A DNA stretch of 35,473 nucleotides from positions 1 through 35,473 of the forward strand of contig JAWQFJ010009592.1 of the NCBI GenBank assembly GCA_034096865.1, read 5' to 3'. Below are positions 21,684 to 31,816 of this stretch, in pieces. This DNA comes from Theodoxus fluviatilis (Eukaryota; Mollusca; Gastropoda; Cycloneritida; Neritidae). The notes under the pieces were generated by a model that saw only the letters and a program-made list of their open reading frames with translations, did no database searches and was not told the DNA's origin. How positions within the stretch are numbered: the stretch's first letter is position 1; every line of letters begins with the position of its first letter. Made by a program: the position numbers and the translations under genes.

Positions 21684-22001
21684 GCAAAGCAAGGGGCAGG
21701 TGCCAATGTGATTGGTTGCCTTGCAAAGCAAGCTAGGGGCAGGTGCCAATGTGATTGGTTGCCTTGCAAAGCAAGGGGCAGGTGCCAATGTGATTGGTTG
21801 CCTTGCAAAGCAAGGGGCAGGTGCAAATGTGATTGGTTGCCTTGCAAAGCAAGGGGCAGGTGCCAATGTGATTGGTTGCCTTGCAAAGCAAGCTAGGGGC
21901 AGGTGCCAATGTGATTGGTTGCCTTGCAAAGCAAGGGGCAGGTGCCAATGTGATTGGTTGCCTTGCAAAGCAAGGGGCAGGTGCAAATGTGATTGGTTGC
22001 C
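21684..22001. repeat. 39/43-bp minisatellite, 8 copies as an exact 160-bp duplication
   Basis: The unit reads GCAAAGCAAGGGGCAGGTGC then CAATGTGATTGGTTGCCTT. The order of variants is 39, 43 (AAGCTAGGGG), 39, 39 (TGCAAAT for TGCCAAT), and this four-unit set occurs twice without a visible difference (21684-21843 and 21844-22001). Most units contain CCAATGTGATTGG, two CCAAT boxes in inverted orientation separated by three bases. Open frames on both strands are repeat artefacts. Confidence 0.97.
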
Positions 22002-22345
22002 TGATTGTCCTCCTTCCCATTAATCAACCCGTGTTTAACATGCAGGAACGCAAGTTGCTGCTATAGGTTGGTTTTTATTGGAGCAACCATTCATCTCTTC
22101 GTTTCTCATCCATCTGCCCATCTTTCAGTCTCGACATACACTGGGCCTTGCAGCATCTGAGACTGTTCATGTTGTCATTGCACGGTGCTTATAAAAAATT
22201 ATCAGGAAAGCCAGACTTTTTTGGGGGGCAGCAAATTTTATTTCTTCACCTCTTGTCAAGCTCCATACAGAAGGAGAGCCCCAGTTTTCTTGCAACAAGC
22301 TTGCACTACCAGGATTCCACAGCATTGCGCTCATTTCTATACTGC
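22002..22345. other. MPC1 intron sequence, no gene seen
   Basis: No reading frame or repeat of note between the 39-bp array and the outer transposon. Confidence 0.4.
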
Positions 22346-22973
22346 TACAGTAAAACCTCTATTTTACGACCCTCTCTTAAGGCCAGACATGGCAGCTAAT
22401 GTTGGACCAAGTTTGCTGTCATTTGTTTTGTATCTCTTTTTAGTCAACAAATGTATACTGATGTAGGAGCTAAAAAATGATAATGCCTGATAATATATGT
22501 CATCAGTTTCCATGGCAACGATCCAAAATGGCCGCCAAACAAAAAAAATCAAAAGCCTATAACTTCTATTCTATGAAACTGATTCCAATTTTGTTTCTTG
22601 CAATTGGTTTAATTCCTCAATGGTCACATATTTACGTTGTTTCAATGCATTTGGATGGTTATGGATTTTTATTTATTTATTTTTTTAAAGGCCTACACAG
22701 GTGTGTGTTTTAACCGCCTGATTATGATTTATGAAGAAACTACATGGTTTAAGTCAATGAGCAAACATAATTATCTTCAAAAATATCCAAACTAGCAGTG
22801 TGCCAAAGTAGAAGTATTTATCTTCAAAACTTACTAAGCCTTAGGGATTTGAAGACACCAAGACGCACACAAAGCACAAAACGGAGAAACAGGGGAAGAA
22901 AGAAGGCTAAAACAACACTTACAGATTGATGGTCCCTGCTCCATGCAGACAGCAAAATCCAGTGTGATTTTTC

Positions 22974-23341
22974 ACAAGTATACATATGCAGCACACAGAA
23001 GTAAAAATATTCCATTTGAAGTCACATTGATGAAATATATTTCACCTAATAATATTATATACGTTATTGCTGAGAGCAACCGGCGAACTCGAAGTTCAAC
23101 TTGAAGCCGATATTCGTAACGCTGACTCATTCAACCCTTCAGTCTTGGCCTTTTTTACAAGTATACATATGCAGCACACAGAAGTAAAAATATTCCATTT
23201 GAAGTCACATTGATGAAATATATTTCACCTAATAATATATATGTTATTGCAGAGAGCAACCGGCGAACTCGAACTAGTCGAAGTTCGACTCGAAGCCGAT
23301 ATTCGTAACACTCTCATTCAACCCTTCAGTCTTGGCCTTTT
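22974..23341. repeat. 183-bp tandem duplication inside the TTAA element
   Basis: ACAAGTATACATATGCAGCA begins at 22974 and again at 23157. Both copies run through TTGAAGTCACATTGATG, GAGAGCAACCGGCGAACTCG and CAACCCTTCAGTCTTGGCC, with small indels. The duplication copies the 3' part of the minus-strand frame at 23274-23399. Confidence 0.95.
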
Positions 23342-23399
23342 TAGCAGCAGCTGCTTGCTTTGCTTGCAGGCGACGCTTTTGTTTCTGTGGACGAGGCAT
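23274..23399 (-). CDS. 41-codon basic N-terminal-like frame, transposon remnant
   Basis: From ATG at 23399 the minus strand reads MPRPQKQKRRLQAKQAAAAK, then KAKTEGLNESVTNIGFESNF and D before TAG. The K/R/Q/A-rich start looks like a nuclear-localisation leader, as in many transposon-encoded or DNA-binding proteins, and breaks off where the 183-bp duplication starts. Upstream on the same strand (23500-23690) ATTGG/CCAAT motifs and less AT-rich sequence could be its promoter. I infer it is the surviving 5' end of the element's ORF or its first exon. I do not recognise a family. Confidence 0.35.
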   Translation of the reverse strand: MPRPQKQKRRLQAKQAAAAKKAKTEGLNESVTNIGFESNFD

Positions 23400-24414
23400 T
23401 CTCTTTGCTCAACACAATTGTAACAGTAATCAATTTCGAGAAATAGCCTTGAAATATGATGAACAGTCAAAAGTCGCGTGGAACAATGCAGCCATATTGT
23501 TTACAATCGCGGTGCATTGTGGGCAGGCCGAGTGAATCGACGAGGTGTTTGCTGTGCTCTGATTGGCTAAACTTTGACCCAGACACTTACGCTATCAATG
23601 AAATAGTAATGCGCAGCCTTATATGGAAATCTATCGCAAACATTGCCGCTCATTCAAATGCTGGTGACCAATCGCAGTGAAGTCTATTTTTGTCGACAGT
23701 GCAGGGCAACACAGCTTCGAAACGTGAGCTATCTGGTGGTACCAAACATCGCATATTTCCCAAAGCGTTGCTATGCGTTTGAGGGCTTTAAAAATGGCCA
23801 TGTTTTAGAATCCTTAGCATAAATATCCAAGCCCACGCTTTTGTAATAATGTTTTAACGACTTTTGCCTATTTTGTTTACAAGATGTTATTGTTGGAGTC
23901 GATAGATTAGATGTTGAGGAAGCAAATTCTGCAAAAATCCGAAAATCACTTTTTTGGTCTCAAACAGCTGCCGTGTCTGGCCTTAAACGACTTCCTCTTG
24001 ATTGCGACTTGAAAAATTTTAACTGATGTATTTTCCTATCAAAGTGATCTCTCTTAAACGACTTTCTCCAAAACGCGACTTGCGACCATCAATCCTCGGC
24101 ATTTTAACAACTTTTTAACCTAGATTTCCCCAAACCGCAGTCCCTTTAGCGGCACATGCAACTGCAGTTACTGTCCATTCCAAAACGACAGCTTTTGCAA
24201 GTGCTGTTATGCACACTTAGTGCAGTAGGAGTTACTTCATGTTCTGTAAGGATTGTCTGCCTTCCAGTGACGTCTCTCAAGACCAAGCGACTTGTGGTCA
24301 AGGGGCAGACAACTTTCATGCATTACGGAATAACGCTTTCGTCGAATAGAGAAATGTTAAGCTTCGTAATAAACTTGGTGCACAAATTTTGCTCTGCATG
24401 AGATAACTGTCTGA

Positions 24415-24733
24415 AATTTCCAGCCGTCGCGGGTTCAACAGTTTGAGTCTCATACCCATAGGTAAAAATAGAATCGACTCACAGCGAGTGAGCTGCCGTG
24501 CCAGTGACTGAAGAGGCAGAGGCTGCTACTGGCGGCCTGGTTTTCAATTTTGCTACAAATGTGTCTGCATTGGTAATTTCCAGCCGTCGCGGGTTCAACA
24601 GTTTGAGTCTCATACCCATAGGTAAAAATAGAATCGACTCACAGCGAGTGAGCTGCCGTGCCAGTGACTGAAGAGGCAGAGGCTGCTACTGGCGGCCTGG
24701 TTTTCAATTTTGCTACAAATGTGTCTGCATTGG
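24415..24733. repeat. 160-bp direct tandem duplication in the outer element
   Basis: AATTTCCAGCCGTCGCGGGT begins at 24415 and at 24575, and the copies look identical to their ends (ACAAATGTGTCTGCATTGGT). Such identity in a decayed element points to a recent event. Confidence 0.97.
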
Positions 24734-25397
24734 TTTACAGGTGGCCAGAAGGCAGAGGCTACTCCAATGGCAGCACTGACAGTGACCATAGTGGTCTGGC
24801 ATTTGTGAGGTTTAAGTTAAAATTAGGTTGAAGTTAGGTCAATTTTCCTGTTGGCCATTCAATTAGCGTGGAGTTAGGGTTAAAAAAGAATGAAACAATC
24901 AAGTAAACAGTTCAGCGATCGTTACAGCGGCACCATCTATTAGTATATATTTCAACAAAAAAATCCCTTAAAGACATTCATCAAGTAAGGTGCCCTTGAA
25001 ACAGCCGAAAACATCACAGCCAAAATTGAACCTATGTAAGTCACCTAATCGGTTACGTCATTTGCGAGTAGCAGTTGTATACATGTACATTATGTCATGC
25101 AATATATCAGCCTCTTCAAAGTTCCTTTATCTCCTGTATTCTGCTCATACATATGTATGGGTTTTTTTATAAGTAGAATAGGAGGTCTAGCTTACTCCAA
25201 GCTAACAGTAGAAAAGATATAATGTATTGTTCATGTATTGCATTGTGTTTTATGTTGGCATTATTCCTATATATATAATACATTATGTTCATTTTATTCA
25301 AATCTCCTAATCTCCATATTACAAGTTACAACTCCCTCCAAATTAAGACCTGATTCAGTAGGTTTTTCAAAGGTTGCAAAATAGAGGTTTTACTGTA

Positions 25398-25598
25398 TCA
25401 GTAATGCATAAACATACATAGTACACTTGTACTCCACCCCTAGCAGCCTTGTCTACCCAGTGAATGTGTGGGATTATTCTCTGGTGTTCCCATTCAAACT
25501 CATCCTTCTACACATAGCAGTCATGCTGGGAACAAAAGACAACTTTGCACCAAGGTCTTCACATAACAGATAGGTCTAGAACAATGAGTTGGAATAGG
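25398..25598. other. MPC1 intron sequence, no gene seen
   Basis: Between the outer transposon and the 24-bp array; a frame that continues into the array starts at 25545. Confidence 0.4.
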
Positions 25599-25886
25599 GA
25601 AATGATAGAGATAGCAGCTATTGAAATGATAGAGGTAGCAGCTAGGGAAATGATAGAGGTAGCAGCTAGGGAAATGATAGAAGTAGCAGCTAGAGAAATG
25701 ATAGAAGTAGCAGCTAGGGAAATGATAGAGGTAGCAGCTAGGGAAATGATAGAGGTAGCAGCTAGGGAAATGATAGAGGTAGCAGCTAGGGAAATGATAG
25801 AGGTAGCAGCTAGGGAAATGATAGAAGTAGCAGCTAGGGAAATGATAGAGGTAGCAGCTAGGGAAATGATAGAAGTAGCAGCTAGG
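25599..25886 (+). repeat. 24-bp minisatellite, 12 copies, in frame as EMIEVAAR octads
   Basis: The unit is GAAATGATAGAGGTAGCAGC plus TAGG. In the frame starting at 25545 (143 codons, to 25976) it gives EMIEIAAI once and then EMIEVAAR eleven times, followed by AQLTAKWEREWQQEVEKDS. The unit-to-unit differences after the first unit (GAG/GAA, AGG/AGA) are all synonymous in this frame. The octad would form a charged, probably helical repeat. The minus strand is also open, as expected for a stop-free unit. Lying within the MPC1 intron and lacking clear splice context, it is more likely a plain minisatellite than a gene. Confidence 0.95.
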
Positions 25887-26027
25887 GCACAGCTGACTGC
25901 CAAGTGGGAAAGGGAATGGCAGCAGGAGGTAGAGAAAGATAGCATGGAATGCAAAGCACAATCCATACAAAGCTGAGATGGACTGGCCTTTTAATCTGCA
26001 TGGATGAGTGCATGTGTGTGTTTGGCA

Positions 26028-26127
<100 letters not shown>

Positions 26128-26193
26128 TCAGTCCGTCATAAAAAAGTAACTAAACGCTTGAAACAATGAAAGTTTGCATGAGAATCCCTAGCT

Positions 26194-26336
26194 ACTCCAC
26201 CCCACCCCCACCCCACTTCCACCCTCACCCCCACCCCACCCCCACCCCACTTCCAGCCTCACCCCCACCCCCACTCCCCACCCCCACCCCACTTCCAGCC
26301 TCACCCCCACCCCCACCCCCCACCCCCACCCCCATT
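26194..26336. repeat. C-rich CCCCACC minisatellite
   Basis: Runs of CCCCACCCC with CACTTCCAGCCTCACC recurring three times at intervals of roughly 50 bases. The complement is G-rich in runs of four or five and could form G-quadruplexes. Confidence 0.9.
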
Positions 26337-26514
26337 CCACTCTATACCTCAAAGTCATCTAGCCTTGTCTTCACCAGTATTGCTTGACATGCAAGTGTTC
26401 ATGAGTTTTCGTGTGGAACTACTCGTGTCTTCACCTGGCCTTGTTTGTTGGCAATGTCAGTAGGGTCAACATGACACCTTGACTGATGAATTAGGCATGC
26501 TTCTTTGGGCTGCA
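26337..26514. other. MPC1 intron sequence, no gene seen
   Basis: Short unique-looking stretch between two arrays. Confidence 0.4.
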
Positions 26515-27108
26515 TTCATGTGCACACACTGTCAATGTGAATGTCCCCATGGTCGGGTTACTTTGAAGTCTGGGTGTGCAGGCATGCGCACACACTGTCA
26601 TTGTGAATGTCCCCATGGTCGGGTTACTTTGAAGTCTGGGTGTGCAGGCATGTGCACACACTGTCATTGTGAATGTCCCCATGGTCGGGTTACTTTGAAG
26701 TCTGGGTGTGCAGGCATGTGCACACACTGTCATTGTGAATGTCCCCATGGTCGGGTTACTTTGAAGTCTGGGTGTGCAGGCATGTGCACACACTGTCATT
26801 GTGAATGTCCCCATGGTCGGGTTACTTTGAAGTCTGGGTGTGCAGGCATGTGCACACACTGTCATTGTGAATGTCCCCATGGTCGGATTACTTTGAAGTC
26901 TGGGTGTGCAGGCATGTGCACACACTGTCATTGTGAATGTCCCCATGGTCGGGTTACTTTGAAGTCTGGCTGTGCATTCATGTGCACACACTGTCATTGT
27001 GAATGTCCCCATGGTCGGGTTACTCTGAAGTCTGGGTGTGCAGGCATGTGCACACACTGTCATTGTGAATGTCCCCATGGTCGGGTTACTTTGAAGTCTG
27101 GGTGTGCA
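26515..27108. repeat. 66-bp minisatellite, 9 copies, open on both strands
   Basis: The unit reads GGCATGTGCACACACTGTCA, TTGTGAATGTCCCCATGGTC, then GGGTTACTTTGAAGTC and TGGGTGTGCA. As 66 is a multiple of three, each frame repeats 22 residues. The + frame from 26479 gives a Cys/His-rich repeat (GMCTHCHCECPHGRVTLKSG plus CA). The minus frame (27351 down to 26491, 286 codons) gives nine CTPRLQSNPTMGTFTMTVCA-type repeats preceded by 81 non-repeat residues starting MKIHSTMSRIAVVFVLSG. Differences include synonymous (TTG/CTG, GGG/GGC) and non-synonymous changes. Units 1 and 8 share the TTCATG start. I call it a minisatellite; a gene on the minus strand remains possible. Confidence 0.95.
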
Positions 27109-28007
27109 GGCTAGACACTCGGATGCGGTGATGAAGATTAGCTGCATATTGCTGCGGAAGCTACCTCCCGTTGGATTTGTAGGAAACACATTCTGCCCTG
27201 AGGGGCTTGATGTCTTCAGCAGTTTCATCCTCAAGATACCTCCTGGTGGCACATAAGTGCTGTTTGGGGCCGGCTGTGTGAGTGCTACTGGAGCATTCCC
27301 AGAAAGCACAAAGACCACAGCAATCCTGCTCATGGTAGAGTGTATTTTCATGGCTCTCTCTGTACAAAATCAAAATCTTGGAACTATATCAATGAAGCAT
27401 GGCTTGTAGTCTATGGCTTCTTTATGATACCCCTCAAAGTTGGTATCTTGTTTGGGATGTTTCTGTTTAGCTTGTGTCCAAAATTCCTGATTACAAATGT
27501 GTACTGCATGAACCTTTGTTTCTAAATAGCTGCCTATCTACCTGCCCTGTTGACCACATGTTTGCTTCTAGCTGCCTGCCCATGTTGCCACATGACTCCT
27601 AGTAGCCGTCTACTCTACAGGCTGTATGCTTCGCCAAATGTCACCTCTTATCTAGTTATGCTACATTTTCATGGAAGCACCCTGACTGGAGGACTTTAGT
27701 TGTTCCCTTAGCTACCTACTAACATTTTATCCTCCTCCCTCCTCCTCCTCTTCCCCCCCCCCCCCCCCCCCCCCCCCCTCACCTCTTTCTCCTAACCTCA
27801 TACTCCTCCACCCTCCGAATAGTCTCTGAATTGTTGGCCACATTTCATTATAGATACCTGACCAGTTGACCGTGTTGGCACCATTTGTCTAGATGTTTCC
27901 TCTGAGCTTCCTGAATCGTTAGCTGCGAGTTTCCACATGTACACATTCATAGGCATATATATGTTACTCATACGTATCTGACTTTCTTTCTCTGTGCATA
28001 CTTACAG
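27109..28007. other. End of the last MPC1 intron; no other gene established
   Basis: Contains the non-repeat part of a minus-strand open frame (to 27351), a CT-rich tract with a 26-C run at 27753-27778, and finally the acceptor (TTTCTTTCTCTGTGCATACTTACAG) at 27983-28007. Unlike the other two acceptors, this one has no tandem copies upstream. Confidence 0.6.
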
Positions 28008-28209
28008 CTACTTAACCAGTCCTGATGCTCGGAAGAAGCACCACATCGCAGTTGTGGAGGAGGTCATACATAAGAAACCAGAGGAGTTCCCTGGGGTGCC
28101 CATCTCCCCGACCATTCCTTCTGATCCCCAGATCATCACAAAGGAAGTCAAGGAATTTGATAAACAGTACGACCTCATTGAGAAGCCCCACATCTGGCCC
28201 TCCCTGTAA
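28008..28209 (+). CDS. MPC1: MPC1 terminal exon with long C-terminal extension
   Basis: The first base completes the split His codon (CA plus C), so the protein runs FIHYH then YLTSPDARKKHHIAVVEEVI, HKKPEEFPGVPISPTIPSD, PQIITKEVKEFDKQYDLIE and KPHIWPSL before TAA at 28207-28209. The acceptor is CATACTTACAG and its phase matches the donor at 20590. Human MPC1 stops eight residues after the equivalent of Tyr101, whereas this chain adds 66 after the split His, so it is about 59 residues longer. The extension is charged and proline-containing with no membrane segment, and would extend past the last helix. Assignment to MPC1 rests on phase, on the seamless RFIHYHY junction and on the absence of any competing exon; the extension itself I do not recognise. 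Confidence 0.88.
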
Positions 28210-29141
28210 GATCCTCCCAGGACTTAGCATCCGTAGTGCAGGTAGATTTCCAGCGTTCATGCCCTGTAACCTCCGCCTTTCCGAGGAGATGCCCCGCTGT
28301 GTTTCCTCTGTTGCGAGTGAGAGGATCCAGTCTTGTGGCTTTCACACTCTTGCCTTGTTCAAAGTGAATTTCTACTGTAGCAGTGCTTTTTGATGGAAAT
28401 GAATCGTTAGTGAACTTTATGGCCTAAGCATGATGCATATCAAGTGATGGACTGTAAACTTTGATCATCGAATTATTGCAACCAGTTTGGATCAAAGTCT
28501 ACTTGTTACCAATATCTACACAAGAGAAGGGTTGATTTTGATATCACAAAGTGTTAGCTTCCATTTCTACACACACTTTGCATGGACATTATATGGGAAC
28601 TGCCTCCTTATTGAGCATAGTGTTTAATGGATTGATTATTTTTACTTGTTTGTGTATTGCTCTTTTGATCTGTACTGCCACAAACTGCTCGGCAAGGTAG
28701 AATTGTTCATCAGTGTGATGCTCTCTGCACAAATAGTGTGTGAGTTTTGTTGTTTTAAGTCTTTTTTTTTTTCTCTTTTCAAATTATGTCCACATTTTAT
28801 GAACACAGTTGGGTTGTTTTTGTTGTGTGGTTCTTTTAGTAACTTTTTGAATTAATGTGTTTTTATAGTTTACTTTTATTTTAGATTTATGTTTAAGCAC
28901 CATGGTTGGTATGGATTGTGTAATGATGATTGACATGAGTTCATGTAAATTATGTTTAAAAATTATGTGGCAAATGTACACATGTATGCACAAGGACTTC
29001 ATAGACTGCACGCTGAAACAATGAAGAATCTGTATTAGCAGGTTGCAGGAGGCTGGAAAATGCTAAAATCTGTATTAATTATATATAAATTTATTTGTTA
29101 ATTAATGAGGAAACATAGCAGCTGCAGGGCTTTTTCAATCT

Positions 29142-29207
29142 TCTTGTTGTTGTTTTTGTTGTTGTTTTTGTTGTTGTTAATGTAATTTGTTTTTGTTGTT
29201 GTTGTTG
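29142..29207. repeat. (TTG)n-rich tract
   Basis: Imperfect TTG/TTTTTG repeats within the probable 3' UTR. Confidence 0.9.
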
Positions 29208-29444
29208 AGCACTTTGTGTGCTTCTTGTACATAAAGAACAAAACTCTTGAATTGAATAGTGCCAGATTTCCCTTGGGAAAGCCTCCGGTGTATGTTCCGC
29301 CAGAAGTGATTTTCATTTTCATGACTTGCGTCAATTTTCTGTTCAAATAGTGGGAGTAAGACAAAGCTGCTTGGTGTAAAGGCCATGAAGAGGGTGTGTG
29401 AAATGACTTGTTATGTGTGTTCATGGTAGTGAGTGTGAGCACTT

Positions 29445-29450
29445 AATAAA
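29445..29450 (+). terminator. MPC1: Candidate MPC1 poly(A) signal
   Basis: AATAAA, the first canonical hexamer after the stop codon, followed within 20-60 bases by TG-rich sequence (TTGTGCTGCAG, GTCTGTGTATGTTTTG) of the kind that marks cleavage sites. Confidence 0.55.
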
Positions 29451-29470
29451 TTGAGATATTTATATTTTCT

Positions 29471-30870
29471 TGTGCTGCAGTGGAAACTCTTGAGAGTCTG
29501 TGTATGTTTTGATGATGAAGTAACTGAGCTGGTTCAATTCTTTGGCAGCTGAAGTGTTAAGAACAAGTTTGTCCACCGAATTATGGATGCAAGTGTGCAA
29601 TTATGACTTTTTTAATAGATTAAAATTTTGATTTATTTGTAGTGTTCTTTGTTTGCAGGTGAATAAAAATGTAATTCATGTAAAGTGTGATTTGAATTAA
29701 TAGATCCTCTAACTTTGTCACAGTATTCCTTCCCCTTTGGCATTGTATTGTATTGCAGTGATTTTTCATACTTGCTTGGTATTTGGACCTTTCAGATTTA
29801 CACTCGTCAGAAATGTTTGAAAGTGAAACGGGACACAGCGTATGAATGGCTGGGCATGTCCTACTATTCATAAATGCCTTTTTGGTCTGCAGACGTCAAT
29901 TGACTTGAATTGTATGTACAATATTTCTCTGTAGATCACTAGATGAGGTTTCTTTACATCCATATTGTGCTGATTTTATCCATCGGAAGGCTGGGTGTCT
30001 TTGTTGTTACAGTTGGAATATTAGGATTTACCATTTCATACATGGCATGAAGTTTCTATCAGAGGGGTCAGTAAAGCTTGAACGGCGTTGCTTGTGTGCT
30101 TTAAATTGAAGACAATCTGTTTAATGTGTCAATCAGAAAAGGTAATTAATTCTTATAATTATGTCCATGAGGATCAGTACAGATTTTTGTTGTTCAGAAA
30201 TGGTTATAAACAAAGTTTTAGTAAAATCTGGGCTAGTTGATTTTGTCATGGAGACTGTAGACTGTAAGCAGTTTCTGATCAGATTTCTAAATAAATTATT
30301 TGATGGTTTGTTTACATTATTGAGATGTTTTATCATGGAGTTGTGTATTGTATTTTTTATTGACTTTGATTAAATTATATATTTTGTAGTAAGAAGAATC
30401 ATGAGTTTCTGAGTTTGATGGTCCAAAAAGCCTAAATCATTTTACTTCCATGTCAAGGTCAGTGTGAAAATATCTAGTAATTATGATAAAGGCCATTTCT
30501 TTGTTTACTGCTATATGAAGTGTCTTGAAGCCACAGCTCTTTGCTGTTGTCTAGGTGGAGAACATTCTAACTGTCATGAGAGTGTATTGAAAACATTGAT
30601 TCAAACTTGTTTGTGACCCTATTCTCACCGATGCTGCCAAAACCCAACACCTGCCCAGCATTTGAATATTAAAAGAAGAGGCTGAAACTTTAGTTTTAGA
30701 ATAAGCTTTTCAACCACGCAGGTTTTTACTCCAGTCTTCAGGAAGTATGGATTGATCGTACGAAAATATTCATTGCTGGATACTGAGGGCTGAGCAGATT
30801 TGAGAAATATACATGATGCTCATCAGAAAAAGGTTAAATGCCAGGAGTCTGAAATGCTCAGGAGCACTAA
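29471..30870. other. AT-rich sequence downstream of MPC1, no gene seen
   Basis: Only short frames without recognisable domains. AATAAA hexamers at 29662 and 30290 could serve as distal poly(A) signals. Confidence 0.5.
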
Positions 30871-31816
30871 TGCTTTCACTGCCATTGTGAAGTGTTTGTT
30901 TCAAGTTACAGCAGATAGATCATGAAGAGGACATCAAGATTGGATGATGTGAGAGGAAAGTGTGTTGTGATGATGAGGAAAGTTTTCAAGATGTGAGGAC
31001 CCCGAACTGTGATTGATGCAGCTATTCTCAGGAACTGCCACGCTGGCATGATTGCAGGGTCCCATCTGTGTGGCATGGTGAGTTTTGCTGTGAAAAGTTA
31101 ATGTGATGGAGCATGAAAAAAACAGGTGAAAGTGTTGAATTTAAATTTTAAAATTGGATTTGTCAACCTCAAAATTATTTTGTTTGTATGCAAATTCCAG
31201 AGTAAACATGATATTCACAGCACAGATGACTACTTGTTTATTATAGCATAAAGGTAAAGAAATGTATGTGACACAGCTCCCTGGCAACTTTGTTAATGAA
31301 CTCATTCGCAACGTGTAGCTACGAGCTGAACATAATCATAGGTTCAAATTATGCTATCCATTTGCACAATTTTCCTTTTTGTAAGGGGAAAATCGATTTG
31401 GTAGCTTTAGTTCTCTTGATACAATTTTTCAAAATACATATATTTTCTTGCGATTCCAGGGATAAGTTACACTAAAAAATACTGCGTCTTGAATGAGTTC
31501 AGCATTTTCTTGAAAACTTAAGTTTACTTTTAGCCTGGTTTTGTCATGCGTGGTCATACATTAGCGCTCATACTTTCACTGCCATTGATGCACATGTTTC
31601 AATTTACAATGGATGAATCAGGAAGAGAACATCAATACTGGGGAGAGTGAGAAGAGAGTGTGGTACCAGTCCTTGTTGTGATGAAGAAGAGCGCATCAAA
31701 GATGCAAGAATTGATGATTGATTCAACTTCAATACTTTTCTCAAGAACTGCTATGTTTGTATGACAGCAGGCTCCGTCTTGTGTGATGTAGTGTGTTTCA
31801 GTGTGGAAAGTGGGGT
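30871..31816. repeat. Diverged ~230-245-bp direct repeat spaced 700 bp
   Basis: The segment from CTTTCACTGCCATT at about 30873 to 31100 aligns colinearly with about 31573-31816. Shared blocks include TTTCAA.TTAC, GGAAGAG/GAAGAGGACATCAA, TGTTGTGATGA, TTCTCA.GAACTGC and GCAGG.TCC. Identity looks like 60-70 percent. No protein is evident in either copy. A weaker third similarity may lie near 32020-32150. Confidence 0.6.

Larger units (their letters stand above)
22381..23982. mobile_element. 1602-bp TTAA-flanked DNA transposon nested in the TA element
   Basis: GGCCAGACATGGCAGCT at 22381-22397 pairs with AGCTGCCGTGTCTGGCC at 23966-23982 (one mismatch in 17). TTAA lies at 22377-22380 and 23983-23986. 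A TTAA duplication is the hallmark of the piggyBac and Kolobok superfamilies; the sequence does not let me choose. The interior holds a 183-bp tandem duplication, a short basic minus-strand frame (23274-23399), and CCAAT-box-like and GC-richer sequence upstream of it (23500-23690). The element seems to be an internally rearranged, non-autonomous copy. Confidence 0.88.
22348..25395. mobile_element. TA-flanked (Tc1/mariner-pogo type) DNA transposon remnant, split by an insertion
   Basis: The left end CAGTAAAACCTCTATTTT (22348-22365) is the reverse complement of the right end (25378-25395). Similarity continues with two mismatches over the next six bases, and both ends are flanked by TA (22346-22347, 25396-25397). 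CAGT termini with a TA duplication are typical of pogo/Tigger-like elements. The left arm is cut after 33 bp by the element at 22381-23982. Directly after it the pattern resumes with AAACGACTTCC and later TCTCTTAAACGACTTTCTCC. Without the insertion and one TTAA the element would be about 1.44 kb. No transposase domain was recognised in the remainder, so it is probably non-autonomous or decayed. Confidence 0.85.
28210..29470 (+). other. MPC1: Probable MPC1 3' UTR
   Basis: AT-rich, without coding signal. The first AATAAA after the stop is at 29445-29450. It includes a TTG-rich tract (29142-29207). Later AATAAA hexamers at 29662 and 30290 would allow longer forms. Confidence 0.55.

Noticed and set aside
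26166..26387. Pro-rich frame over the C-rich tract
   Set aside because: Direct translation of CCCCACC repeats.
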